Below are positions 36,449 through 47,622 of a stretch of DNA of 64,000 nt, piece by piece; the first letter of the stretch is position 1; the number at the start of each line of letters is the position of its first letter. A program made the position numbers and the translations under genes. The notes below the pieces were generated by a model. The model was not told the origin of the DNA, searched no databases, and worked only from the letters and a program-made list of their open reading frames with translations. Source of the DNA: Lepisosteus oculatus (Eukaryota > Chordata > Actinopteri > Semionotiformes > Lepisosteidae); contig NC_090697.1 of assembly GCF_040954835.1 (NCBI RefSeq), forward strand, positions 38,810,788 to 38,874,787, in the 5' to 3' direction.

Positions 36449-38071
36449 TACAGTGCCTTGCGAAAGTATTCGGCCCCCTTGAACTTTTCAACCTTTTGCC
36501 ACATTTCAGGCTTCAAACATAAAGATATAATTTTTTTATTTTATGTGAAGAATCACCAACAAGTGGGACACAATTGTGAAGTGGAACGAAATCTATTGGA
36601 TTTTTGAAACTTTTTTAACTAATAAAAAAATGAAAAGTGGGGCGTGCAAAATTATTCGGCCCCCTTGCGTTAATACTTTGTAGAGCCACCTTTTGCTGCG
36701 ATTACAGCTGCAAGTCGCTTGGGGTATGTCTCTATCAGTTTTGCACATCGAGAGACTGAAATTCTTGCCCATTCTTCCTTGCAAAACAGCTCGAGCTCAG
36801 TGAGGTTGGATGGAGAGCGTTTGTGAACAGCAGTTTTCAGCTCTTTCCACAGATTCTCGATTGGATTCAGGTCTGGACTTTGACTTGGCCATTCAAACAC
36901 CTGGATACGTTTATTTGTGAACCATTCCTTTGTAGATTTTGCTGTATGTTTGGGATCATTGTCTTGTTGGAAGATAAATCTCCGTCCCAGTTTCAGGTCT
37001 TTTGTGTTTTCATCCAGAATGGTCCTGTATTTGGCTGCATCCATCTTCTCCTCAATTTTAACCATCTTCCCTGTCCCTGCTGAAGAAAAGCAGGCCCAAA
37101 CCATGATGCTGCCACCACCATGTTTGACAGTGGGGATGGTGTGTTGAGGGTGATGAGCTGTGTTGCTTTTACGCCAAACATATCGTTTTGCATTGTGGCC
37201 AAAAAGTTCGATTTTGGTTTCATCTGACCAGAGCACCTTCTTCCACATGTTTGGGGGTGTCTCCCAGGTGGCTTGTGGCAAACTTTAGACGAGACTTTTT
37301 ATGGATATCTTTGAGAAATGGCTTTCTTCTTGCCACTCTTCCATAAAGGCCAGATTTGTGCAGTGTAAGACTGATTGTTGTCCTATGGACAGACTCTCCC
37401 ACCTCAGCTGTAGTTCTCTGCAGTTCATCCAGAGTGATCATGGGTCTCTTGGCTGCATCTCTGATCAGTCTTCTCCTTGTCTGAGCTGAAAGTTTAGAGG
37501 GACGGCCAGGTCTTGGTAGATTTACAGTGGTCTGATACTCCTTCCATTTCAAGATGATCGCTTGCACAGTGCTCCTTGGGATGTTTGAAGCTTGGGAAAT
37601 CTTTTTGTATCCAAATTCGGCTTTAAACTTCTCCACAACAGTATTACGGACCTGCCTGGTGTGTTCCTTGGTCTTCATGATGCTCTCTGCTCTTTCAACA
37701 GAACCTTGAGACTATCACAGAGCAGGTGCATTTATACAGAGACTTGATTACACACAGGTGGATTCTATTTATCACCATCAGTCATTTAGGACAACATTGG
37801 ATCATTCAGAGATCCTCGCTGAACTTCTGGAGTGAGTTTGCTGCACTGAAAGTAAAGGGGCCGAATAATTTTGCACGCCCCACTTTTCATTTTTTTATTA
37901 GTTAAAAAAGTTTCAAAAATCCAATAGATTTCGTTCCACTTCACAATTGTGTCCCACTTGTTGGTGATTCTTCACATAAAATAAAAAAATTATATCTTTA
38001 TGTTTGAAGCCTGAAATGTGGCAAAAGGTTGAAAAGTTCAAGGGGGCCGAATACTTTCGCAAGGCACTGTA
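36449..38071 (-). mobile_element. Tc1-like DNA transposon, copy 3 (complete ends, broken gene)
   Basis: 1619 bp (36451-38069) with TA duplications at 36449-36450 and 38070-38071 and complete terminal repeats. It is 11 bp shorter than copies 1 and 2, which a 12-bp deletion plus a 1-bp insertion explains exactly. Confidence 0.96.
36670..37678 (-). pseudogene. Disrupted Tc1-like transposase (copy 3)
   Basis: The N-terminal part (37678 down to about 37257) matches the intact protein through residue 142. One extra G in a G-run at about 37253-37257 then shifts the frame after GDTP. The rest of the protein, with D152, D243 and E278 codons still present, continues in another frame to 36670. A 12-bp deletion near 37003-37006 removes four residues around LSESA. 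Private changes G21E and A52V are also seen. The element could still be moved by a transposase from another copy because its ends are intact. Confidence 0.95.
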
Positions 38072-38565
38072 AGAGAAGTTTACTGTACTTTCTGGCAGTA
38101 TTATTATTTAAAAAAAAAATACTTTGTCTCTTGCTGAGGATTTAACATGCAGTTTGAGGACACTGAATATATTGTGCAACATATAGATTGGGTAACACAT
38201 CCTCATCAAATTGAAAGCAATGCCTATGTTACTGTTACAGTAATTGTGAGAAAAAATGTCTGGAAATAATACTGCTATGAGGTGACACATGTGGGTCTAA
38301 CATCCATTTAGCTCAAAAAAGTAAAACAATACTTTCAAAGTAGTAGTCTAAACTGTTAGAAAGTCGTTTTTATTTGTATTGATGGATGCCTTGCTATGTT
38401 GGTGGAAAAAAACTAGCTTACTGAACTTAATGGAAATAACTCTGAAATACCAGAAATTATCATTGTATCCTACACAACGAAGTATTCTCTGGAAAGCTGT
38501 GAAGTGGGTGCTTTCCGTAAGTGAAGCTGTTCGTACTGTAAATTCCATAAAGGCCAGTGCAACAA
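38072..38565. other. Intergenic DNA, possibly LINE-derived at its right end
   Basis: No gene. The last 100 bp may already belong to the LINE remnant that follows. Confidence 0.45.
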
Positions 38566-38569
38566 GCGC

Positions 38570-38908
38570 ATGACTTTTAAAGATTATTCCAAAAACTAAG
38601 CCTAGGATGACTGGAGAAGCAGCCTTTCGCTACTATGCACCCAAACTGTGGAATGGTATTCCTAAAAATATTAGAAAGGTTGGCTCTGTGTATATTTTTA
38701 AACAGCAGCTCAAAACTTATTTTTTTACTCTTGCTTTTACTTGCTTTTTCTTATATAATGTCAGTGCTATTTGCATTGTGTATGGTTCTTTTAATTTGTT
38801 ATTGTTTCTTTTTTTAAGTTGCTTAAAGTTTTTTTCACTTAATATTTTGTAACAAACACTTTGAGTTGAAAAAACTTGTATGAAAGGTGATCTATAAATA
38901 AAAAATAT
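38570..38908 (+). mobile_element. LINE 3' end (CR1/Rex-like) with polyadenylation-type tail
   Basis: The plus-strand frame 38607-38740 reads TGEAAFRYYAPKLWNGIPKN and then VYIFKQQLKTYFF, the 'AFSYYAPxLWNxLPxxI...FKxxLKTYLF' terminus typical of these LINEs. An 'actttgagttgaaaaaactt' and 'ctataaataaaaaatatt' 3' tail leads directly into an ATT microsatellite. Confidence 0.75.
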
Positions 38909-38934
38909 TATTATTATTATTTTTATTATTATTA

Positions 38935-38978
<44 letters not shown>

Positions 38979-38986
38979 GAGTAGGT
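38902..38986 (+). repeat. (ATT)n microsatellite
   Basis: An almost uninterrupted array of ATT/TTATT units at the end of the LINE tail; such arrays often seed from LINE 3' tails. Confidence 0.9.
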
Positions 38987-38989
38987 TTA

Positions 38990-40780
38990 CAATTTATACA
39001 ATGTGATGATTTTTATATCTGTGTGTGTGGAAGGGGACAGGGGGTGACTGCGAAATATTTTTAAACCTAAAAAAGGTTCACATTCTCAAAAAGGTTAAGA
39101 ACCCCTGGTCTAGGGTATTCTGTTGTTTTTTTTTCTCCAACCTGTGTATTCAATTAAACAATTAAGGCAATTATTTGTAGGCAAGCATGGGATTTTTCTT
39201 CTGCTGTCTTCTGTTGACTAGATGATTTTTCAAAACTCAAATATTCATTTTATGAAATCTATACTTGAATAAAAAATGCCTCTTGAATCTGGCTAGAAGT
39301 ATTGCAATTATGGAGTTAAATTATTAAACCGAGCTCCAAAAAGGAACAAAAAATCAGAAGACACTAGGAAATTGAGTCTGATTCCTCAGCCATTAAAGAA
39401 TGTGTGGAATTCCAGATGGGAATTTTCTTCACCTGCAAAGGCTCACAGGGAATTAGCCACGTGTGTACTTAATTGGCTGAGATGTGTATTTAAAAGCAGC
39501 CCAGGAAAGATACTGCAGTCTGATTCAAAACTTCAACATGGAGGATTCTTTCAAATTTAGTGTTAAGTTGTATAGGCTCTTTGCCTCAAGAGTTTAAGCA
39601 CCAGTTTCTGGATTATTGCAGATAGAGAATGTACTTTTACCCATTCTCATTAAAAGGCTGTGCTTAGGGTTGGCCAATAAGATATGTGATCATTAACAAG
39701 TTGGGAGGTAGCTTGAGCAAGAAATGGGTAGAGACCTGTGCTGATATGATAATATAGAATAGCTACTGGAAACTGTTAAGCACTGTGAGACTATAAGTGC
39801 ATTATCCAGATGTTTCTTTATAGAAATATCTGTAGTAGGAATTGCTGAAGTGAGACTATAAGGGAAGGGTGGACACTGAGCACAGATACCATTTAAACCT
39901 CAACCAAGTTGGTGAGTAGGTTATCCTTAATCATTTTAACTAAAAGGCTGAACTTCCTGATTATCTTGCCCACATCCCCACAAATGCATAGCTCTCTGAT
40001 GCCCCTTGGTTTTCATACTTGACCTTCTGGTTTATTTACCAAATGTTTCCCTAGTCAAACTATATGCTTTGATAAAAGTGGAAACATCTCAACTTCATAA
40101 TAATGATTAAGCAGTTCTATGTTGATATGTGTAAAAGCAATATTTCTTTTTATCAATTAAAAAAACACATTTTGAAAATGTATTGATTTGGCCAGGGCTG
40201 ATTTTACCTCTCTTTTAAAAAGCACATTACTCAAAGAGAAAATTCCAGGCTTTAACTGGAAAGTTTTGACGCTAGTTAGCAAAACACAAATACTCAAAGG
40301 AAAACTTCACTAAAGACTGACTATTTAAGTTGATCCTTTGAGCTCTTTTGTTTATACTTGGAAGTAAAAAATGATGTAACTCTGTTCAAAGAGTTGATAG
40401 GTGAATATTACTGGATATTCAACACCAGCTGACAATGCTAAGTTCCATACAGTAGTCTTTGTTTCATCTACAACCTGCAGGGCTTCATTAGAAACTGACT
40501 TGCAGCTGAAGGCGGTAATCTTATACACCGGAGAAAGTAGATCGAGAATTGTTTATTTAGCTATGTGAAAGTTGCAGCAATATTTTATGACATAACTAAT
40601 ATTTTGCTTTTAAACCCCTTAATCCCATTATTTTAAAGTTTATTTCCTTTGTATTTGATTTCTTTAAAGGAAAAAATCAGCAAATGTTTTCCAAAGATAA
40701 AAAATCCTGTTGGTATTGAAAGATGTCAACACTCAAATCTGCTGTAAGCAAATTAAATATATGAAGTCAATATACGCTTA
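38990..40780. other. Intergenic DNA
   Basis: No gene. A CACGTG E-box occurs at about 39458-39463, and 'gatgtgtatttaaaagcagc' nearby resembles a repeat or a TATA-like sequence. Confidence 0.45.
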
Positions 40781-40784
40781 ACAC

Positions 40785-41050
40785 TACATGGGTGTTGTTG
40801 AGGTGTCTTGTGTGGAGTATTATGCTTACATGCTTTTTGCTAAGGGATCCTATTTCTTCCCATAATCCAAAGACATATTTTCTAGGTTAATTGACATCTC
40901 AAAATTGTCCCTTCTATGTTTGGCGGGAAATGACCGTGAATTGGATGGATGTCCTATTCAGCACGTATCTGTTTATTTTCTGCTAGTTCTGGTTCACTGT
41001 GACCCTGTATTGCATTAGGTGGTTATTGAAAATGGATGTATGTTCTGTTT
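40785..41050 (+). repeat. Diverged copy of fish repeat family A
   Basis: 'ccataatccaaagacatatt', 'taggttaattgacatct' and 'ggttcactgtgaccctgtat' occur in consensus order, ending in 'aaaatggatgtatg'. Confidence 0.6.
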
Positions 41051-41054
41051 TTGA

Positions 41055-41695
41055 AAAAAAAATGATTTCTAGAATCTTAAATGAATACCAGTTTTAGCAG
41101 ATACTACGATAAGCTTACAGTACATCCTATCTGAATATTTCACTTGGTGAAACATTTCATACAAAATTGCTTAGTGTTTGCTACATTTAAGAGTCTGACA
41201 AATGTTTATACTCACATCATACCTCATTTTAAAATTAACCACATCTGTAAATTGGTTCATTCAGTGATTTCTCTCTGAAATTTAAATCAGGTTTCAGTTA
41301 GTCACTTTCATTTTTAAATTACAGGTTAAACATTAATAAACTGACAGTGGCAACTCAGGTGCTATTCTCTCCAACTGGAAAGCTGCCCTACTAGGAACCA
41401 TAATAACCAAAGAACCTCCCAAAGAACTGGAATAGTGTAGTCTAAAGTGTAGTTGGGATTTCAACTAGAACCACTAATAATTTCTTATGAAAGAAATTGT
41501 GACCAATATGTATACCTCCTTAGTATTTTTTAATAAACTGAATAAAACAAATTGATAGTGTTAAACCTCTTTAGTTTGAAGGAGCAAAAGTAGTTAGCTG
41601 ACAGGTGTATCTTCTTGGTCAGGTGTCTAAATAGGCACCACTGTGAAGATCCTATCAACCTGTAACCTTTGCCTTCAATGTTTGGAGTCTGTACA
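41055..41695. other. Intergenic DNA
   Basis: Nothing recognised. Confidence 0.5.
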
Positions 41696-41699
41696 AAAA

Positions 41700-42260
41700 T
41701 TAAAACTAAAGTCATTTGGTAAAAAAGCAGGAAAGTCTGAAACTGAATGTCAGCCATTTGGAATACAGCACAGATAGCTCAGATATAATAGCCTGTCAGA
41801 TAAGACTTTGGTTTGGACAAGAAAAACATCTGCAGTTGATGATGGAACAATTCAGAACAATGAAGGAAAGCCCCAAAATAACTGTCTGTGAAATCACAAC
41901 ACAACAACCTAGAGTTCACAGCTCACATTATCAAAATCCTGTTTTCGGAAGAATGGCTCAGAAGAATTATGTGAAAGAAGTCAACACCGCCTTTAAACCT
42001 TTAGCACAAACAAGTGGAAAAATTACAACTACAAAGATGTGATACGGGTTTTGGAACAATGTTTTATGGACAGATGACACAGATGGTTATTTCAAGATTA
42101 TATTTCAGCACTTTTGTGAAGGCTTAAGTGGGGAGAAAGAAAAGAACTGGACCTTCCCATCTTGAGTGTGGTAGAGGTAATGCCACCTCTGAAACTGGCT
42201 AACATGTTTACAGCATATTAATGTGACATTTATAGAAACATCTTTGTCCACAAATATAGA
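41700..42260 (+). mobile_element. Tc1-like transposon relic
   Basis: Plus-strand translation near 41951-41983 gives GRMAQKNYVKE. 42051-42086 gives FWNNVLWTDDTD, corresponding to the 'W..VLWTDETK' block with the first catalytic Asp kept. The rest is degraded. The family differs from the intact copies. Confidence 0.6.
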
Positions 42261-42264
42261 AGAC

Positions 42265-43095
42265 AAAATGTATTTTCTTAATGGGAAGTGCTTCATTATG
42301 AATCATGACTCAAACTCCATGCATACAAGGAGTTAATCTGAAGAAAATGGAAAATCGTAAGTATAGCCAAGTTTATCTCCTCTAGGTATAATGTTGTAAA
42401 TTCTGAAATCTATTCTAAGTGAATGTTCCCACATACTAAGGATCACATGAAATTGCAGGGTTTAACACACAGTAGGTTTTTGTTCCAATATGTATGCCTA
42501 AAATTAAAATAAAACTAATTTATCACTCAGTGGAAATTCCTTGAGTGTTAAGCAAAAAAAACATCATTTTGATTTACATTTACAGTACTTTTGGATGGAA
42601 CTGCATTTCAGAGAACAATTTGGTTGTTTTAAATTTAGACACTTCTACAGTATGCTAGTTCTAAAGGATCTAAACTCCATCATCATGATTACTTCCAGAG
42701 AAATGGAATTGTGATTTGATGTAAATTAACGAAAGATTGGAGTATAATCAAATCAACTTTTCATTTTGAAAGTGTCCCGAGGGCCACTTTTCCTAAACTA
42801 TAATAAGCAAACATTAAAATCTATAATTTGTGAAATAAATTCCCCAGTTGCCACCACCATCCAGAAAGTTTTATTTTTGCGGTTTTCCAGGGAGAATAAA
42901 TCCCACTAAAATGGTGTGATAAGGTAATATTTGAGTAATAAAGACATCCAAAAATCAAATACAATGGAGTAGTGTTTGCAGATCTTATGAAGAATATTAT
43001 GCCATCTGAATGGTCATTCGTAAATACCAAACATACACTACATGTCAGTTTGACTAAACTTCATTTCATAAACATGTTTTAAAAACCTCAAGGCT
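42265..43095. other. Intergenic DNA downstream of MYCN
   Basis: No gene. It may hold downstream termination sequence for MYCN. Confidence 0.45.
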
Positions 43096-43279
43096 ATATT
43101 TTGAGGGCCCAGATTTTATTTATAGTGTATTTAAATATAAGTAATTCAAGTTCTCTCAAAGAATGAGAAATCTAAAAAGCCACAAAGTTTATATATACTT
43201 TTTCCAGAAAATGTTCATATTTCAAATAGGATTACCGATATAAGATACTCCCAGAAGAATAAATTAAAAAGAAAACTAG

Positions 43280-44104
43280 ACATCTTTAATTTTCTATTTA
43301 TTTTCGTAAACATGAGGTATTTCAAAGTGCTATGAGTTGCAGCACTAAATATACAACAGAACAAAGACCTTTTCCATTTACCCAGTTCTATGCACCCAAC
43401 AGTAACAAACATAAACAAGAAGAAAAAAAGGCTAGGTAAATGCTTATAGAGAATTTCTGTACAAAAAAATTTAGTCCAAAAACCAAGGGATAAAGTAATA
43501 TCTACTTACAAGTCACAACTCATTTTCATACGAAAATATAAGTATCAAATTTAGTTATGTATCAGCGTCACACTAAAGTATACAGGTGTGTAAGAATTAG
43601 TACAGTACATAACGGAGTAACAATATATTTGTTATATTACAAAGTTTTCAGATCCTCAAACATTGAGGTATTACAGTACTTTTAAGGAATATAAACTTCC
43701 AGTCTAGTATTGGCAGCTTTGACATTAAAAAAAGAAACTAAAAATGTTGTACAAAAAAGGCAGATTGTGTAAATATTTACAAAAGCAGGGTACACAGGTT
43801 TAAGGTTCACCTTGAAACATACCCTTTCAGATTTGAGCACCAGTAAGAGGAATGAAAAATAAGTTTAAATGCCTTAAATATGGCCAAAGTTTGGCATCAT
43901 TGTCCTTAAAAGAAATTAAGTAGAGGCCTGCAGATGCTATTTCATTGTCCATTCAATTATAACTGTCTTTGATCTTAGGCAATATGGCCAAGTTAAAACA
44001 ATGTTCCATCTGTATATATATGATGTGACTGGATTGAAAGTAAACCTGACATTCTTAACGTCAAAACATGTGCAAAAGTGGCAGAAAGTCTTGATGGATG
44101 AAGT
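43280..44104 (-). promoter_or_regulatory. MYCN: MYCN 3' untranslated region
   Basis: Runs from the stop codon to a polyadenylation signal AATAAA at 43302-43297 (minus strand). A second AATAAA at 43120-43115 could give a longer form. Seed matches on the transcript strand are: miR-19 TTTGCACA (44076-44069), miR-29 TGGTGCT (43842-43836), miR-101 GTACTGTA twice (43679-43672 and 43608-43601), let-7 TACCTCA twice (43670-43664 and 43319-43313) and miR-17 GCACTTT (43330-43324). A perfect 14-bp palindrome TGTAAATATTTACA (43781-43768) contains a Pumilio-type UGUAAAUA. let-7 and miR-101 are reported regulators of human MYCN. The 3' limit is inferred. Confidence 0.75.
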
Positions 44105-47100
44105 TTAGCGAGTCCTTGCATGCTCTAACCTTCTGAGCAACTGCTGGCGTCTAATCTGAAGTCTCTCTTTCTCCAACTGAAGCCTCTGTTCATCTGCTTC
44201 AAGGGAGTGTACGTATTCTGTGGCTTTTTTCAAAATAACCACTTTAGCAGCTTTGTCGTTTTTGATGAGCTCTGGCACGTGGTCCCGTAGCGTGAGAAAA
44301 CTCGACCGCAGGTCATTGCGCCGCTGCCTCTCGAGAATATTGTGGTTTCGCCTCCGCTCACTGTCTTCAGAATCTGAATTTCGGGGGCTCGTGCTTTTGG
44401 ATCTCTGGGGTATTATGTTCTTGGAAGGCCGACCTACGTCGTTCTTTATTTTCTTCGGTGGCACGGGTACTTCTTCTGTATCTGTGTATGGAGAGGGGGC
44501 TGCATAGTTGTGCTGCTGGTGGATTGGAGCACATCTTTTGAGGATCACCTCTTGCTGAGGCTTTGTCACACCTGTAGAACCGATACCACTGCCTGCACCA
44601 TTGCTGCCGCCGCTGCTGCTGTTAGTTTTGGGTCTAACAGTGATGGTTAGAGTAGTCACTGGCCTGTTGGTGGTTGATCGTCTCTTTTCCACTGTAACTA
44701 CGTCAATCTCTTCTTCTTCTTCTTCCTCTTCCTCCTCTTCTTCATCATCCTCATCATCCTCGTCATCTTCATTGTCATCTAGAGTGACCAAAGAACAAAA
44801 TGAATTCTTTGAAATTGGAAAGAATGACCTTTTGCAATGTGAACAGGAAGGGACTACAAAAAAAAGAAAAGGGCAAGTCAAGGTTGACTGTCTGACTTAT
44901 ACCCTTAGGGAAAGGATTATTACATGTGATAGGTGAACACTCCTTGGTACCCATAAGAGAATGTAAAAGCATTTAAAATATTTCATTATGAATATGGAAA
45001 TTCTCAAAGATTTAAATTTATCTGAAATACCATAGGTAAAATAAATCTGTATTGGAGCTTTTATTATAATGCTCCTTGATCTCTTTCATTTACTATAAAA
45101 GCAATCTATTCAAGCCTTCAAGTAAAAGCAATCTATTCTTGCCTTCAAATTTTTTAAATCATATTTCTACTAATTCTAAATCTTGTTAAGATGGGCATTT
45201 TTAACTAGTTACCAAACATTTGTGATAAATACAACCATATGTGTATATCTAATGTGAGAGGTTATTTATAATGAGGCTGTGAAAATGGTTAGGGGATTAT
45301 TGATCTCCTTATAAACCAAGACAACAGTTTTCTATTTTGTAGATTATAAAATTGCACTTCAAATGGAACTATAAGATGCTGTTCTGTGAATGTCTGCTTG
45401 CCTGTTAAAAGCAAAGAAATGTTTTTATGTAAACACTGCATGGAGATAGGTACATCAAAATCAGAAGGGAATTTCTAACAAAGGAAACTCCCACTTTCCT
45501 CTGTGAACCACAAACTGTTACATGTTTCTTTTAAAAAGAATCCACAAAGAAAAAAAACATGTCTTTCGCTTCATCTGAAAGCACCGGAAATCTATATAAT
45601 TGCCAGAATTATATTATCTAAACCTCAGTGTAGCTTTAGTTGGTGGGTCTTCTTAAGCCAGCACTTTGGAGCAGAGCCAAAAAGACAGCTGTTGGGAGGC
45701 AGTTCTTGTTCAAAGCTGTCAACCAAGACTTTAAAGGGACAGAACCCATTTCGACACTGGCAGGGGTTTTTACAGGCTTACAAAACCTGCAACTTGGCAG
45801 AAGATTTCTTAACACCACATGAACCACATTTGAAGTAAATCTCCCACTCAAAGACTATAGACTACAGCCTACTCAAGTTAACCGTTTACTTTGTTTGATT
45901 CTTAAATTGCACAAAAGAGGATGCACATGCACAAGTGGTACCAATTAGTGAACAGACTTGTAACTCAGAAACCCTTGAGTAAATGCAACACCCCCATAGT
46001 GCTTATCCGTAATTTGTATCCATCAGATAAAAAATTGTTAGAAACCCTAACAGTTGTTAGGCTGAGTGGTGTGCCACATTCAGCCATAGCAATCATAAAG
46101 AGCATGGTACCTTGTTTCAATAATAATAATAATAATAATAATTGCAGCATCTTAATTAGGGCAGTTCATTTGCATTAAGTTGGTATTTCAATTAATTGTT
46201 GTTTCTGGGTAACCACTGTGTAGTTTTCTACTAGTTCTCACAAAAGTCACTTGCTGGTTTAACTATTCATCACCACTGCTTTATGCATGAATTAAAATGA
46301 TCATTTTTGCTTGAAACAATACTTTCAATGATATATCTGTTCTTTTGTTAATTTTTAAAGTATTGCAGGATTATAGAGCACTGGTTACTGGGATCCTTGT
46401 CATTGTATTGATACGTTAACCAATCAGACAGTAGAACTAAATCATTGAAAGTAAAGGCTAAAGGAAAACCTGACGAGACTGAGTCTTTGAGTTTTGGGCT
46501 CCTCGGAGTATTCCTCTAATTTCTTCCTAGGCTCCTCTGACAATTTCACCTTTGTCAAAGCACTGCGTCTTGGACGGAACACAACCTTAGCTTAATATTT
46601 TTGTGCTATGTGCCAACTAGGCTTAAGGTCATTTAAATTTAGAACAATTGAAAAATGGCGTAATTATTGCTGCCATCTGCTGGATGTAACTGCTTGTATG
46701 TGGAAAGATAACAATCAATAGACGGTGAATTGCATTCTATGTAATTAATTATATATAACAAGCGTAAACCCGAACGTCAGTTCAAATGAACATTACAGTT
46801 GAACATTGAAAAACAAAGAATACTGTTTTCGTATAAAATAAATTAACTGTACACGATTGCAAAAAGTGGTCATGTTGAGTGGGCGAGAAATTCATTTCTT
46901 TTGCGGACAGCCACTGTGTGCTCGATAACCATAAAATATTAAGACTTCTTAAAAGATGCAACTTCTCTTACCAGAGTCACTCGGGGTGTCGTCCTTGATG
47001 TTACCACCAGCTGAGGAAGGACTAACTCCATTTGAGCGTCTGTTGCCGGTGCTTTTATTGACCGGAAAAGGGAAAACCACAGCAGGGTCCACGCACTCCG

Positions 47101-47602
47101 AAACCGAACTGTTCAATTCAGCTGCCTTGTTTTCTGTGCTGTGACTCACTCCACAAGTAGCGACAGCTGAAATCGCTTTCCCGAGCTTCTCGTTCACCAC
47201 CCGTTCAAGCTTTTCCCTTGCAGAAAATCCACTCCACATACAGTCCTGGATAATAATCGAGTTCAGGTTGCTTTCCAAAGCTGAGCCAAACAGGTCTCCT
47301 TCTGATGCTCCCCAGAGGTCGTCTTCGGGAAGCAGAAGGAGCTCTGAAGCCCAGTCCAGCGGGTCTGCTGGACCAAATCCCATCGAACCCGAGTCACCGG
47401 ATCCAGAGGCAAGCTCTCCAGGGAGCCCTGCTCTGCTTGGAGAGAGAGGTGGTGTCGGTAGCAACTCGAATTTCTTCCAGATGTCCTCCCCAGGTGGAGC
47501 AGAGTCAGGACCACAGAAATAAAAATCATCTTCATCCGGATAAAAGCAAGGCTGTAAGGAGTCAAACTCCATATCATAATTTTTACTTATGATTCCCGGC
47601 AT
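44105..47602 (-). CDS. MYCN: N-myc proto-oncogene protein (bHLH-leucine zipper transcription factor)
   Basis: Two coding segments, 47602-46972 and 44778-44105, join in frame (donor CTCTG/GTAAGAG, acceptor CACTCTAG/ATGAC) to give 434 residues. Myc box 0 ([17 protein letters not shown]) is at about 13-29. Myc box I ([19 protein letters not shown]) is at 39-57 with phosphodegron residues T50 and S54. Myc box II ([17 protein letters not shown]) is at about 117-133. [13 protein letters not shown] is at 171-183. An acidic tract at 211-236 contains 12 consecutive Glu. The basic helix-loop-helix zipper fills 350-434 (begins [16 protein letters not shown]). N-myc dimerises with MAX in the nucleus and binds CACGTG E-boxes. 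MPGIISKN and the 'PGED' and VVFPFP blocks match N-myc better than c-myc or L-myc. The ATG at 47602 is chosen by homology; the upstream in-frame codon is TTG. Confidence 0.97.
44779..46971 (-). other. MYCN: MYCN intron 2
   Basis: A 2193-bp phase-1 intron with GT at 46971-46970 and AG at 44780-44779, preceded by a pyrimidine-rich 'TTTGTTCTTTGGTCACTCTAG'-type tract. It contains a short AAT microsatellite (46119-46142) and no recognised transposon. Confidence 0.93.
46119..46142. repeat. (AAT)n microsatellite in MYCN intron 2
   Basis: Eight consecutive AAT units at the end of 'gtttcaataataat'. Confidence 0.9.
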
Positions 47603-47622
47603 TCTTCCTTCCAAATGACTTT
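46972..47622 (-). other. MYCN: MYCN exon 2 (first coding exon)
   Basis: The acceptor 'TTTCTTTTTAG' ends at 47623. Twenty bases of 5' untranslated sequence (47622-47603) precede the ATG at 47602-47600. The exon ends one base into codon 211. Confidence 0.9.

Noticed and set aside
44601..44936. 111-codon frame with a poly-serine run opposite MYCN
   Set aside because: It is the complement of the MYCN acidic tract, whose GAA/GAG codons read as serine codons on the other strand.
47612..47614. Upstream in-frame TTG as MYCN start
   Set aside because: The ATG at 47602-47600 gives the conserved MPGI N-terminus, and TTG starts are not used in vertebrate MYCN.
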